64,000 bases of DNA, taken from Parvibaculum sp040216885 (GTDB taxonomy: Bacteria; Pseudomonadota; Alphaproteobacteria; Parvibaculales; Parvibaculaceae). This document shows positions 1 through 9,321 of this stretch, piece after piece. Positions within the stretch are counted from its first letter, which is position 1. Each line of letters begins with the position of its first letter. The position numbers were made by a program, and so were the translations under genes. The notes beneath the pieces are model-generated. The model saw only the letters and a program-made list of their open reading frames with translations, was not told the DNA's origin and searched no databases. The DNA is taken from the NCBI GenBank assembly GCA_040216885.1, contig JAVJOG010000003.1:7335-71334 (forward strand), in the 5' to 3' direction.

Positions 1-417
1 GAGCCGCACCTGATACATCCAGACCCAGAAGACGAAGAGCATCACAAAGGCCATCCACGACACCTCGCGGCGGCGCTGCGCCCAGACAAGCGAAAAGACA
101 TCGCGCCATGTGGGACGCGCGCCGGCGGCGAGGCGCCGGCTCACTTCGTAGAGCCCGACGGCGGCAAACGGCCCGACCAGCGGAAAGCCGATGGCGAAGG
201 GATAGATGAGCCAGGGCAGCTCCCAGATCGTCAGCGACAGCACGATGATCGCGCCGATGCCGGCAAAGACCCCGCCAATGACCAGCCCGAAAAGCGGCGC
301 CCGCAGGAAATCGCGAAACCCGGCCTTCAGCGCGGCCGCAAGATCGCGCACTTCCATGGTGTGAATGCGACGGGCGCTTCCGCCCGCTGCGGCCGGCTCA
401 AGCGGTGCTTCCGACAT
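1..417 (-). CDS. DUF2189 family membrane protein (partial, C-terminus outside window)
   Basis: The frame is open from an ATG at 417 down to base 1, so 139 N-terminal residues are present and the C-terminal part lies outside the window. A purine-rich ribosome binding stretch (GGAGGGGAG) precedes the ATG. After a short soluble lead, hydrophobic segments appear around residues 35-60 and 65-85, followed by the sequence GLYEVSRRL. The complete protein at 15662-16450 shares this layout and a similar GMYEASRR motif, so the two are paralogues of the DUF2189 integral membrane family, whose function is not established. It lies 72 bp downstream of the FAD monooxygenase on the same strand and may be the last gene of that operon. 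Confidence 0.7.
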   Translation of the reverse strand, partial: MSEAPLEPAAAGGSARRIHTMEVRDLAAALKAGFRDFLRAPLFGLVIGGVFAGIGAIIVLSLTIWELPWLIYPFAIGFPLVGPFAAVGLYEVSRRLAAGARPTWRDVFSLVWAQRRREVSWMAFVMLFVFWVWMYQVRL

Positions 418-489
418 CCTGTCTCTCCCCTCCCGTCGAGACTGACGGAGAAGATTATGAGCAGATGCCGGCGCCGGCGGCCAGTGGCG

Positions 490-1995
490 TCATGCCGCAG
501 CGGCGGGGGCCGCCGTCTTGCCGCTTGCGAGATAGGCCGCCCATGCCCCGGCAAGCGCCGCCGTTTCGCCCGTGCCGAAGACATAGCGGTCCGGCCGCAC
601 GAGAATGGCCGGCGCATCGCCCATCAGCGTCGCGAGATGCCCGCCGGCGTCCGGCAGCGCATCGAGCCGCGCGACGAAGCCGCCAGCCTCCGCGAAACCG
701 CGCGAAGCGTCGTCCTCCTCGCGGACGATCAGGAGGGCCGCGTAGCCCGCCGCGTCGTCGAGACGTCCCATTTCATTATCCGGCCCGAAGCCGGGATCGG
801 GTGCGATGCCGCCGCCGCTTTCGAGAATGCCGGACTTGATGCCCTCAAGCGAGAGCAAGGGGCTCATGCGCGACGCCTCGGGCGCGGCCAGCATCTGCGC
901 GTCGCGCTGGCGCGCGGCCTCGGCGTCCTGCGTGCAGACGACCCGGCCCATCGCGACCGCCATTTCGGTGATCATGCGCACATGCGGCTCGCGCTCTGCC
1001 TGATAGCTGTCGAGAAGCGCGCCACCGGCGCGCCCGCGCAGCACCGCCTCGATCTTCCAGGCGAGATTGGCCGCGTCGCGCGTGCCCGAGCAGAGGCCCT
1101 GCCCGAGGAAAGGCGGCATCTGATGCGCGGCGTCGCCGGCGAGGATGACCGGCCCCGCGCGCCACTTCTTCGCGATCAGCGCATGAAAGCGGTAGACGGC
1201 ACGGCGCTCGACATCGAGCGCGGACGCGTCCGCATAGGGCGCGATCATGGCGGCGATCGCCTCGTCCGGGAGAACATCCTCCGGCTTTTCGCCGGGCAGC
1301 AGCATGATTTCGAAACGGTGACGGCCAGGCGCCATCGGCATCGAGGTGACGGGGCGCTTGGGATCGCAATGCTGAAGCCCGACGGTCGAAAGACGCGTCA
1401 CGCCGTTCTTCAACACGGTGTCGATGACAAGCCAGGGCTCGTCGAAGCCCATGTCGTCGAGCTCGATGCCGGCCCTGCGGCGCACGGCGCTGTTGCCGCC
1501 GTCGCAACCGACAATGAAGCGCGCGGCGATCTCGTAAGAGCCCTCGCCGCTTTCGACCTGCGCGACGATTCCGTCGCCCGCCGTTTCATAAGTCTTGAGC
1601 GCGTGACAGAGGCGCGTGGAGACGGTGGACATCTCCGCCAGACGGGCCCGCAGTGCGTGCTCAAGCGTCGGCTGGTGGAACATCGAGGACCAGGGCCAGC
1701 CGGTCGGCGCGAGATCGCCCGCCGGCTTGAAGCCCATGAGGAGATCGCCATCCGCGTTGCGGAACTCGTAGGAGGAGAGCGGCTGGCTCGCCCCGGCAAC
1801 GGCCTCCGCGCCGCCCGCAAGATGAAGAAGGCGCATCGTCTCGTGATCGAGATGCGCGGCCCGCGGCATGGGATAAACCTCGGCGTCGCGTTCGATGGCA
1901 ATGGCAGACACGCCCATGCGGCCGAGATAGACGCCGAGTGCCGCGCCCACAGGCCCGAGCCCGACGATCAGGACGTCCGTTTCCTCGCGTTTCAT
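490..1995 (-). CDS. FAD-dependent aromatic-ring monooxygenase (MhpA/PheA-like)
   Basis: The 501-residue protein is a class A flavoprotein hydroxylase. Such enzymes use NAD(P)H and FAD to hydroxylate phenolic rings. The N-terminus carries the dinucleotide-binding motif VGLGPVGAALG (about residues 10-20), the middle carries the GCDGGNSAVRR motif that touches both FAD and NAD(P)H, and a GDAAHQMPPFLGQG motif binds the FAD ribityl/phosphate. Length and motif order fit the 3-(3-hydroxyphenyl)propionate hydroxylase (MhpA) group, but the substrate cannot be read from sequence. It is fourth in a minus-strand operon after a TetR regulator, a ring-cleavage-type dioxygenase and an FAH-family hydrolase, which together outline hydroxylation, ring cleavage and C-C or C-O hydrolysis. 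Confidence 0.88.
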   Translation of the reverse strand: MKREETDVLIVGLGPVGAALGVYLGRMGVSAIAIERDAEVYPMPRAAHLDHETMRLLHLAGGAEAVAGASQPLSSYEFRNADGDLLMGFKPAGDLAPTGWPWSSMFHQPTLEHALRARLAEMSTVSTRLCHALKTYETAGDGIVAQVESGEGSYEIAARFIVGCDGGNSAVRRRAGIELDDMGFDEPWLVIDTVLKNGVTRLSTVGLQHCDPKRPVTSMPMAPGRHRFEIMLLPGEKPEDVLPDEAIAAMIAPYADASALDVERRAVYRFHALIAKKWRAGPVILAGDAAHQMPPFLGQGLCSGTRDAANLAWKIEAVLRGRAGGALLDSYQAEREPHVRMITEMAVAMGRVVCTQDAEAARQRDAQMLAAPEASRMSPLLSLEGIKSGILESGGGIAPDPGFGPDNEMGRLDDAAGYAALLIVREEDDASRGFAEAGGFVARLDALPDAGGHLATLMGDAPAILVRPDRYVFGTGETAALAGAWAAYLASGKTAAPAAAA

Positions 1996-2017
1996 CTTCC
2001 CCCCGCTTTCTTGTGCT

Positions 2018-2893
2018 TCAGGCGGCCGCGATCACCGTCTCGGCCTTTTCGGGCACGACACGATTTTCGATATATCCGAGCTTCTCGACCTCGACCTTGA
2101 CGACATCGCCGTCCTTCAGGAACTGCATCGGCTTCATCGCGCCGCCGACGCCCGAGGACGTGCCGGTGAAGATCACGTCGCCCGGATCGAGCGTGAAGGC
2201 CTGCGTCAGATGCGCGACCTGCTCGAAGCAATTGAAGATGAGGTGCTTCGTGTTGGAATTCTGACGCAGTTCCCCGTTCACCCAGCACTTGATGTCGAGC
2301 GCGTGCGGATCGCCGACCTCGTCAGGCGTCACGATCCATGGGCCGATCGGCCCATGCGTGTCGAACGACTTGCCGATCTGCCAGGTGTTGGTGCGGAGCT
2401 GCCAGTCGCGCACGGTGACATCGTTGCCGACGAAATAGCCGGCAATCACCTCATGCGCGCGGCTCGCCGGCACATGCTTGCAGCGCTTTCCGATGACGAA
2501 ACACATCTCGGCTTCGTAATCGAGAAAGGCGGAGACGGAGGGAAGTGCGATGTCGGCGTAAGGCCCCGCAATGCAATTGTGCTGCTTGTTGAACCAGACC
2601 TGATGTTCGGGCATCGGCTGGCCGGACTCTTCGACATGGTCGCGATAGTTGAGACCGATGGCGAGCACCTTGCCCGGATGCGGCACAGGTGCGCAAAGCG
2701 TCACGTCCGAGAGCGGCAGGGCCTTTCCCTTGTCCGCTGCCGCACGCGCCTTTGCCATCGCCGTGTCGCTCGAGATGAGCGCCACCATGTGGCGCGGCAG
2801 ATCGGGCGCCGCCACCGAAAGATCGACGATGCCGTCGTCGCGGACGATGCCGACACGCGTTGAACTACCTTCCGTGAAGGTTGCAAGCTTCAT
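2018..2893 (-). CDS. Fumarylacetoacetate hydrolase family protein
   Basis: The 291-residue protein has the FAH C-terminal domain. Visible landmarks are GLNYRDHVEESG, the acidic metal-binding segment DYEAEMCFVIGK, GYFVGNDVTVRDWQ, and a GDVIFTGTSSGVG turn near the C-terminus. The family includes acylpyruvate hydrolases, 2-hydroxyhepta-2,4-diene-1,7-dioate isomerases and related enzymes acting on meta-cleavage products. The ATG at 2893 is preferred over upstream codons because an AGGAAA site lies just before it and the protein then starts MKLATF, as is usual in the family. It sits between the VOC dioxygenase (26 bp) and the monooxygenase (22 bp), consistent with processing of a ring-cleavage product. 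Confidence 0.88.
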   Translation of the reverse strand: MKLATFTEGSSTRVGIVRDDGIVDLSVAAPDLPRHMVALISSDTAMAKARAAADKGKALPLSDVTLCAPVPHPGKVLAIGLNYRDHVEESGQPMPEHQVWFNKQHNCIAGPYADIALPSVSAFLDYEAEMCFVIGKRCKHVPASRAHEVIAGYFVGNDVTVRDWQLRTNTWQIGKSFDTHGPIGPWIVTPDEVGDPHALDIKCWVNGELRQNSNTKHLIFNCFEQVAHLTQAFTLDPGDVIFTGTSSGVGGAMKPMQFLKDGDVVKVEVEKLGYIENRVVPEKAETVIAAA

Positions 2894-2919
2894 GGCCAGT
2901 TTCCTTTTCTGAAATTCTC

Positions 2920-3840
2920 TCAAGAGCCCATGTTCGGCGGCGCCGGCGGGCCCCATTGGTTGCCCATCAATTGGTCGATGCCGACGACATTGGGCGGTGT
3001 TTCATTGTTGAAGAGATCGCCATCGGTCCAGTGCTCGACCGTGTGACCCCAGGGATCGCGCCAGTAGTCGAAGATCTGGCTGCCGAGAATGTGACGGCCG
3101 ACGCCCCATTCGTGCCGGCGTCCAGCCTCGGCGAGCACCTGGTGGCCGGCCATCAGGTCGTCGTAATTCGCGACCTCGAAGGCGGCGTGGTTGAAACCGG
3201 ACGTGCCGGTGCCGACGAGAAAGAGCGTGTGGTGGTCGACATGGGCGCGGCCCCGGTCGCAACGCAGGAAGGCGCCGATGGGCGCGCCGGGTGCAATCTC
3301 GATTTCGTCGGAAGTGACGAGGCCGAAGCGTTCCTTGTACCAGGCCTCACTGGCGCGGAAGTCCGTGACGTTGATGACGGCATGCCCGAGACGTTTCACC
3401 TGCGAGGGTCCGGGAGCGACACGGAGCGGCTGGCCCGCACGCACCCGTGCGTCGCCGTCATTGTGAACGAGCTTGCGGACGACGGGAAGCGGCTCCGGCG
3501 CGGACCGGCCGGCGATCGCATCGACGGGAAATCCATCCGGGTCGGTGAAGCGGACGATCCGGCCGCCGCCCGGCGCCGGATTGTCCTCGACGGAGAGACC
3601 GTACCGACCCGCGAGCTTTTCAAGATCGGCGACGCTTTCGGCGAAGAAGCCGAGGCCGACGAAACCGGGCTCACCCTTTTCCGTCACATGGACGAAGGGA
3701 TGCGCGTCCGTGCCGCGCATGTAGAGCGCCTTGTCGCGCCGCTCCGCGCGCACCAGACCGAATTCGGTCAGGAATTTTTCCATCTCGTCGAGATCCGGCG
3801 CGCGAAAGCGCACATAGGCGATGTCGGTGACCTTGATCAT
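2920..3840 (-). CDS. VOC family extradiol-type dioxygenase
   Basis: The 306-residue protein contains two tandem vicinal-oxygen-chelate modules, about residues 5-110 and 150-270, the architecture of type I extradiol dioxygenases such as BphC. In the second module the expected metal ligands are visible: His in GHAVINV, His in NHAAFEV and Glu in HTVEHWTDGD. These enzymes cleave catechol-type rings next to the two hydroxyls using Fe(II) or Mn(II). The reading frame extends far upstream, but the ATG at 3840 gives the normal family start (MIKVTDIAYV) 10 bp after the tetR stop codon. Context suggests it opens the ring product of the adjacent monooxygenase; the substrate is unknown. Confidence 0.85.
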   Translation of the reverse strand: MIKVTDIAYVRFRAPDLDEMEKFLTEFGLVRAERRDKALYMRGTDAHPFVHVTEKGEPGFVGLGFFAESVADLEKLAGRYGLSVEDNPAPGGGRIVRFTDPDGFPVDAIAGRSAPEPLPVVRKLVHNDGDARVRAGQPLRVAPGPSQVKRLGHAVINVTDFRASEAWYKERFGLVTSDEIEIAPGAPIGAFLRCDRGRAHVDHHTLFLVGTGTSGFNHAAFEVANYDDLMAGHQVLAEAGRRHEWGVGRHILGSQIFDYWRDPWGHTVEHWTDGDLFNNETPPNVVGIDQLMGNQWGPPAPPNMGS

Positions 3841-3850
3841 CACACTTTCC

Positions 3851-4537
3851 TCATTTGAAAACGGATATGTCCGAGACGTCGAAAGGATGCGCGAGAATGC
3901 CGGCGATCCGGGCCTCGGCGACGCCAAGCCCGCGCAGCAGCACGGTGGCGATATCGCGCGCATAGCCTTCGCCCTTGAGAATTTCAGCGCCTGCGCCGGC
4001 ATCGAGCAGATGACGCATGGCCGCCGTGCCGAGACCGACCACGAGATGCACGGCCGCCGCCTCGCCCGGAATGATGAAGCAGCCCTTGGCGACGCCGTCG
4101 CGGATGTCGCCAAGCAGGTGCTCATTGCCTTGCGCCTCGACCGCGGCGCCGCTGTCATAGATGCGGGCCAGCATCGACGCCTTGACCGGATCGCGCGCGA
4201 CGATTGCCATGAAGAGCCGCACGCCGCGAGACACGCGCACCGCCGGGTCGTCGATGCCTTCGTTGAGCTCGGCGACGGCCGCGTTGAACTCGTGGCGGAT
4301 CGCGGCGGCAACCGCGCGGGCGATGTCGGCGCGATCGGTGAAGTAGTTGTAGAAGGTGCCCTTGGCGACGCCGGCCAGCACCACGATTTCGTCGATGGTG
4401 GTGCCATCGACGCCCTGCCGCGCGAAAAGCTGCATCGCCGCCTCGACCAGCACGGAACGCATCTGCGCCCGCCGGCGCGAAACCGCCTCTTCCGACTTAT
4501 GTGCTGCTGTCCTGCCGGCCAAAATCGCCTCCCACAC
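3851..4537 (-). CDS. TetR family transcriptional regulator
   Basis: The 228-residue protein has a TetR helix-turn-helix at about residues 25-75 (FARQGVDGTTIDEI, then GVAKGTFYNYF) and a divergent ligand-binding C-terminal domain. The start is probably GTG at 4537, because no ATG lies before the HTH except one inside its first helix. That start lies two bases from a 43-bp palindrome (4539-4581), so binding there would cover the promoter or ribosome binding region. The gene is first in an operon with the dioxygenase, FAH-family and monooxygenase genes, and probably autoregulates it in response to a catabolic substrate or intermediate (inference). Confidence 0.85.
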   Translation of the reverse strand: MWEAILAGRTAAHKSEEAVSRRRAQMRSVLVEAAMQLFARQGVDGTTIDEIVVLAGVAKGTFYNYFTDRADIARAVAAAIRHEFNAAVAELNEGIDDPAVRVSRGVRLFMAIVARDPVKASMLARIYDSGAAVEAQGNEHLLGDIRDGVAKGCFIIPGEAAAVHLVVGLGTAAMRHLLDAGAGAEILKGEGYARDIATVLLRGLGVAEARIAGILAHPFDVSDISVFK

Positions 4538-4538
4538 T

Positions 4539-4581
4539 TGATTTGACTATTTGGTCATAAAATGACTGATTAGTCAAATCA
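4539..4581. promoter_or_regulatory. Palindromic operator upstream of tetR operon
   Basis: Outer arms TGATTTGACTA (4539-4549) and TAGTCAAATCA (4571-4581) are perfect reverse complements. Inside them is a second perfect palindrome, GTCAT-AAA-ATGAC (4554-4566). Both are centred on base 4560. Repeated TTGACTA/TGGTCAT-like half-sites suggest binding of more than one TetR dimer. It is likely the autoregulatory operator of the adjacent TetR gene. Confidence 0.65.
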
Positions 4582-4622
4582 AAAGAAAAGAGCGTCGGAA
4601 ACCCCGGAAAGCCGCCAAAAAG

Positions 4623-4657
4623 GAAAGGGCGGCACCTCCGGAGAGGGCCGCCCTTTC
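4623..4657 (-). terminator. Intrinsic terminator after the MMPL exporter
   Basis: An 11-bp perfect stem (4623-4633 with 4647-4657) with a 13-nt loop is followed, on the minus strand, by a T-rich stretch ending in TTTTT. It lies just beyond the stop codon of the exporter gene and separates it from the tetR operon downstream. Confidence 0.7.
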
Positions 4658-4679
4658 GGCGTTTGCTGAGAGACGGAAC

Positions 4680-7043
4680 TCAGTGGCCGCGCATCACCGC
4701 GCGCGCCTCGGCTTCCGAAAGCGGCTTGCGCTTCAGCGGCCAGATATATTCGAAGACCGCGACCAGCGCCGGCAGCAGCGTCACGGCACCAAGCATGTTG
4801 ACGAGGAACATGAAGGTCAGCAGCAGACCCATGTCGGCCTGGAACTTCAGGGCCGAGAACGCCCAGGTCGACACGCCGATAGCCAGCGTGAAGCCCGTGA
4901 ACATCGTCGCGGAGCCGACGTCGTAGAGCGCCTGCAGATAGGCCTCATGCGGCGTCTTGCCCATGCGCATGTAGCGCTGCATCCGGTTGTACTCGTAGAT
5001 GCCGTAGTCGACGCCGATGCCGACCGCGATGGCAAGCACGGGCAGCGTCGATATCTTGAGACCGATGCCGAAGGCAGTCAGGAACCAGTCGCCGATCAGC
5101 GTGGCGAGAATGAGCGGCAACACGCAACAAAGCGCGCCGCGCCATTCGCGATAGGTGATGATCACCAGCGTCATCACGACCGCATACACATAGAGCAGCA
5201 TCGGCAGCTCCGACTTGTGCACGATCTCGTTGGTCGCCGCGACGATCGGCACGTTGCCCGTGCCGATCCGCAGAACGAGGCCCGGATACTGGTTTTCGGG
5301 CGCCGCCATCCACGTTTCAAGCTCATGCCGCACATGGTTGACGGTCTTCGCCTTGGTGTCGGCGATGAAAATAGCGACCGCCGCTGTCGAGCAGTCGGCA
5401 TTGACGATGCCCGATGCGCTGGAAATGCTCGACGTGGCTTGTGCAAGCGCCGCCGAATTGCGCGGCAGGTTGCGCCATTTCGGGTTGCCTTCCTGCCACA
5501 TGCTGTTGATGGCGCGGGCGAGGATCGGCAGGCTGATCACCGACTGCACACCCTCGACGTTGCGCATGTACCAGCTGAAGCCTTCGAGATGGCGCATCTT
5601 TTCGTAATCGATGCAGACGATGCTGTCGGATTCGACGATCACCGTCAGCACGTTGAGGCCGAGATTGAAGGCGTCCGCGATATACCGGCTGTCCTGGTTG
5701 TATCGCGAATCCGGCCATAGCTCGCCGGCGCCCGCATGCACGTCGCCGATCTGCTTGTCGCGCGCGCCATAGAGCGCGGCCATCGCAACGACGAAACAGA
5801 TTGCGACGAAGGGAAAGGCGATCGCCGGCTTTGCCAGCTGCGAAACCGCCGGCCAGAGCTTGGCGCGCGTTTCCATCGCATGGCGCACCTTGGCGCCGTA
5901 TTCCTCTTCCGGCGGCGCAACATAGGAAACGAGCAGCGGCAGCATGATGAGGTTGGAGATGATCTTGAAGCCGAGACCGATCGACGCCGTGATCGCCAGC
6001 TCCTGGATCATGCCGATCGGAATGATGTAGAGCGTGGCGAAACCGGCCAGCGTGGTCAGCAGCGCGACGACGCCCGGGCGGAACAGAAAGGTGAAGGTCG
6101 CGCGCGCGGCTTTCATCTTGTCGAGACCGGCGGCCATTTCGGCACCGACCATGTTGATCTGCTGCACGCCGTGGCTGACGCCGATGGCAAAGACGAGGAA
6201 CGGCACCAGCACGCCGAGCGGGTCGAGGCCGAAGCCCAGAATATGCAGCAGGCCGAATTGCCAGACCAGCGAACAGAGCGAGGCGCCCACCGTCACCATG
6301 GTCAGGATCCAGGAACGGCAATAGAGCCACATCATGAAGCAGGTGAGCACGAAGGCGACCGAGAAGAACATGACGACCGAAGCGGCGCCGTCGGCAATGT
6401 CGCCGGTCAGCTTTGCAAAGCCGACGATCTTCACGTCAATCTTGTCGGAAACGTATTTGTCGCGCAGGTCGGCTTCGAGCTTGCGCGCCACTTCGAAATA
6501 GTCGAGGCGTTGCCGCGTCTCCGGATTGAAGTCCTGCAACTCGGCGCGGATCATCGCCGCCTTGAAATCTCTCGAAACGAGGCGGCCGACAAGTTCGGCG
6601 CGCAGCGTGTTCTGCATCACCGTGTCGATGTCGGCATCGGTGCCGGCAAAATTGGCCGGGATCACGTCGCCGGCCTCGAGGCCTTCCTCGGTCACCGCGA
6701 TGAAACGTGTGTTCGGCGTCCAGAGCGACGTCACCGTGTGACGCGCGACACCGGGAATGTAGAAGAGATCCTGCGTCGCGTCGTTCAGCTTGTAGAGGAA
6801 ATCCCGCTGGAAGATATCGCCTTCCTTGTTCTCCAGCACCACGAGCACGCGGTTGCCGCCGCCGAAGCTTTCCGAATATTCGAAAAAGGTTTCGATGTAG
6901 GAATGGCCGATGGGCAGCATCTTGGTGAAGCCGGCATCCATCTTGAGCTGGGCGGCGAAGTAACCCATCACCAGGGTAAAAAAGAACAGAATAACAAGTA
7001 TCGGCAGACGCAAGCCGAATACGAGATTTTCAATACGCTGCAA
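4680..7043 (-). CDS. MMPL/RND superfamily exporter (HAE3-like)
   Basis: The 787-residue inner-membrane protein has the duplicated RND layout: a first membrane helix at about residues 12-32, a large extracytoplasmic loop, five or six helices at about 215-400, a second loop, and a second helix bundle at about 600-770. Charged residues sit in the helices, for example VGIGVDYGIYEYNRM, a typical MMPL helix motif. Members export or translocate lipids and hydrophobic compounds using the proton gradient. The start is taken as TTG at 7043, because a GGGGAGG site lies 6 bp before it and no ATG fits better. A strong terminator follows the gene, so it is probably a separate unit from the catabolic operon next to it. 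Confidence 0.82.
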   Translation of the reverse strand: MQRIENLVFGLRLPILVILFFFTLVMGYFAAQLKMDAGFTKMLPIGHSYIETFFEYSESFGGGNRVLVVLENKEGDIFQRDFLYKLNDATQDLFYIPGVARHTVTSLWTPNTRFIAVTEEGLEAGDVIPANFAGTDADIDTVMQNTLRAELVGRLVSRDFKAAMIRAELQDFNPETRQRLDYFEVARKLEADLRDKYVSDKIDVKIVGFAKLTGDIADGAASVVMFFSVAFVLTCFMMWLYCRSWILTMVTVGASLCSLVWQFGLLHILGFGLDPLGVLVPFLVFAIGVSHGVQQINMVGAEMAAGLDKMKAARATFTFLFRPGVVALLTTLAGFATLYIIPIGMIQELAITASIGLGFKIISNLIMLPLLVSYVAPPEEEYGAKVRHAMETRAKLWPAVSQLAKPAIAFPFVAICFVVAMAALYGARDKQIGDVHAGAGELWPDSRYNQDSRYIADAFNLGLNVLTVIVESDSIVCIDYEKMRHLEGFSWYMRNVEGVQSVISLPILARAINSMWQEGNPKWRNLPRNSAALAQATSSISSASGIVNADCSTAAVAIFIADTKAKTVNHVRHELETWMAAPENQYPGLVLRIGTGNVPIVAATNEIVHKSELPMLLYVYAVVMTLVIITYREWRGALCCVLPLILATLIGDWFLTAFGIGLKISTLPVLAIAVGIGVDYGIYEYNRMQRYMRMGKTPHEAYLQALYDVGSATMFTGFTLAIGVSTWAFSALKFQADMGLLLTFMFLVNMLGAVTLLPALVAVFEYIWPLKRKPLSEAEARAVMRGH

Positions 7044-7634
7044 AATAACCTCCCCTTCAGGACGTGCAGTCTTTTTGCGGAGACTGCATCGGAGTGCTCA
7101 GGATGTTGCGGAATTTCCCGCTTTTCTTTGTCTTGGCGACCGCGCCCTTCAGAAGGGTCTTTGCGGTCGCTTCGATCCGGACGGATGTCCGGCCAAAGTC
7201 GACCGCGGACCGGCATCGCGACGACCCGGTCGAGCTGTCCCCTCTGCATCCGGCGTCATCGAAACGCCGGGCGCACAGGCCGCACTGTCTATCACGCCGG
7301 TCGAGATTGGCACAGTCATAAATATGCGTGGCGCCGGACCGCAACCGGAAATGGATGCAGGCAATTCGTACCTTTTTTCAAATGTTCGTATCCCTGCTCC
7401 GCAATCCGGCACACGGCCGGCGACGTCTGTCATGGTTAACGATCCGGCCACCAAACGCACCCCGCCACGCATCACCGGCACCCCGCCGCGACGCCGCGAT
7501 GCGACACGGTGATGCAGCGGCGCAAACGCGCATTCGTTAAAAATCCTCAATAATGCTATGGTTTCTCAGGTTCGGCATTCGGCGCATCCGAGAGCGCCGG
7601 GCGGGCCGGAGGCAACGAACGAGGGGCATCGGAA
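7044..7634. other. Non-coding stretch between divergent exporter and ccoN
   Basis: These 591 bases must hold the promoters of both the exporter (leftward) and the cbb3 operon (rightward). Several open frames cross it on both strands, but they overlap each other, are Arg/Pro-rich and match no family I know. The only candidate site is TTAAAAATCCTCAA at 7537-7550, which agrees with the FNR/FixK consensus TTGAT-N4-ATCAA at 7 of 10 positions and lies 85 bp before ccoN. I regard that as weak. Confidence 0.4.
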
Positions 7635-9311
7635 ATGGCGGCTACTGGGGCGCCGGGGCAACATATTCCCGGCACGATGACAACTGCGGCCTGGGGGGTC
7701 GTCGCATCGCTGATCGCGGGCACACTTCTCTTCATCGTCGTTGCCGCAAAGGCACAGGACGCACCGATGGCGGCCCATTCCTGGCTCTTCGCGTTGGCCT
7801 TTGCCGCCGGCGCGCTGGCCATCGGGCAGCGCCATTTCAATGCGCTTGAGCGCGGACCGGCCGCCGTGGATGCCGGGGCCTCCTACAATGACGGGGTCGT
7901 CAAGGCCGGCGTGATCGCCACCCTCTTCTGGGGTATTGCCGGCTTTCTGGTCGGCGTCGTCATCGCCTTCCAGCTTGCCTTTCCTTTTCTCAATTTCGAC
8001 ACGGCCTTCGTGAATTTCGGCCGTCTGCGCCCGCTGCACACCTCGGCGGTGATTTTCGCATTCGGCGGCAACGCGCTGATCGCGACCTCTTTCTATGTCG
8101 TGCAGCGCACCAGCCGCGCCCGCCTCGCCGGCGACATCGCGCCCTGGTTCGTCTTCTGGGGCTACCAGCTTTTCATCGTCGTCGCCGCGACCGGCTACCT
8201 GATGGGCGTCACCCAGTCGAAGGAATATGCCGAGCCCGAATGGTATGCCGACATCTGGCTGACCATCGTCTGGGTGGTCTATCTGCTGGTCTTCCTCGCA
8301 ACGCTGGCGCGCCGCCGCGAACCGCACATCTATGTCGCCAACTGGTTCTATCTCGCCTTCATCGTCACAATCGCGATGCTGCATATCGGCAACAATCTGG
8401 CGATCCCGGAAACGCTGACCTCGTCGAAGAGCTATGCGCTCTTTCCCGGCGTACAGGACGCGCTGATCCAGTGGTGGTACGGCCACAACGCGGTCGGATT
8501 CTTCCTGACCGCCGGCTTCCACGGCATGATGTACTACTTCATCCCGAAGCGCGCCGAGCGGCCGGTCTATTCCTACCGCCTGTCGATCATCCATTTCTGG
8601 TCGCTGATCTTTCTCTATATCTGGGCGGGGCCGCACCATCTCCACTTCACGGCGCTGCCCGACTGGGCGCAGACGCTCGGCATGACCTTCTCGATCATGC
8701 TGTGGATGCCCTCATGGGGCGGCATGATCAACGGGTTGATGACGTTGTCGGGCGCCTGGGACAAGCTCAGGACGGACCCCGTGATCCGCATGCTGGTGGT
8801 CTCGGTCGCCTTCTACGGCATGTCGACCTTCGAGGGCCCGGTCATGTCGATCAAGGCCGTCAACTCGCTCTCGCACTACACCGACTGGACCGTCGGCCAT
8901 GTGCATTCGGGCGCGCTCGGCTGGGTCGGTTTCGTGTCCTTCGGCGCCGTCTATTGCCTGGTGCCGTGGATATGGAAGCGCGAACGTCTTTACTCGCTGG
9001 CGCTGGTGAGCTGGCATTTCTGGATCGCGACGCTCGGTATCGTGCTCTACATCACGTCGATGTGGGTGTCCGGCATCCTGCAAGGGCTGATGTGGCGCGC
9101 CTATGACGCGCAGGGCTTCCTCGAATATTCCTTCGTCGAAACCGTCGAGGCCATGCATCCCTTCTATGTGATCCGCGCGCTGGGTGGCGTTCTCTTCCTG
9201 ACCGGAGCGTTGATCATGGTCTACAATTGCTGGATGACCGCAAAAGGCCGCGTCCGCGAGAGCGAGCCCTTGCCGGTTCCCGCCCGCGCCGCCGCGCAAC
9301 CGGCCGAGTGA
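7635..9311 (+). CDS. ccoN: cbb3-type cytochrome c oxidase subunit I
   Basis: The 558-residue, roughly 12-helix protein is the catalytic subunit that reduces O2 to water and pumps protons in the inner membrane. Visible ligands are the heme b His in RLRPLHTSAVIFA, the CuB region HNAVGFF followed by WAGPHHLHFT (the His-His pair), and the VGHVHSGALGW segment carrying the heme His residues. The ATG at 7635 follows a GAGGGG site. It has an N-terminal helix before the core, as is common in proteobacterial CcoN. It begins an uninterrupted run of eight same-strand cco genes. High-affinity cbb3 oxidases usually serve microaerobic respiration. Confidence 0.97.
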   Translation: MAATGAPGQHIPGTMTTAAWGVVASLIAGTLLFIVVAAKAQDAPMAAHSWLFALAFAAGALAIGQRHFNALERGPAAVDAGASYNDGVVKAGVIATLFWGIAGFLVGVVIAFQLAFPFLNFDTAFVNFGRLRPLHTSAVIFAFGGNALIATSFYVVQRTSRARLAGDIAPWFVFWGYQLFIVVAATGYLMGVTQSKEYAEPEWYADIWLTIVWVVYLLVFLATLARRREPHIYVANWFYLAFIVTIAMLHIGNNLAIPETLTSSKSYALFPGVQDALIQWWYGHNAVGFFLTAGFHGMMYYFIPKRAERPVYSYRLSIIHFWSLIFLYIWAGPHHLHFTALPDWAQTLGMTFSIMLWMPSWGGMINGLMTLSGAWDKLRTDPVIRMLVVSVAFYGMSTFEGPVMSIKAVNSLSHYTDWTVGHVHSGALGWVGFVSFGAVYCLVPWIWKRERLYSLALVSWHFWIATLGIVLYITSMWVSGILQGLMWRAYDAQGFLEYSFVETVEAMHPFYVIRALGGVLFLTGALIMVYNCWMTAKGRVRESEPLPVPARAAAQPAE

Positions 9312-9321
9312 GGGGGCACCG

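Noticed and set aside
361..2100. Plus-strand open frame of 579 residues over the monooxygenase gene
   Set aside because: Arg/Ala/His-rich shadow of the minus-strand flavoprotein, which has all three family motifs.
7149..7550. Minus-strand frame of 133 residues before ccoN
   Set aside because: No ribosome binding site, biased composition, overlapping frames on the other strand and no family resemblance. The region is better read as a promoter area.
7537..7550. FNR/FixK box for the cbb3 operon
   Set aside because: Only 7 of 10 consensus positions agree, with the key G missing from the TTGA half. Recorded as a weak candidate in the gap entry and not called as a feature.
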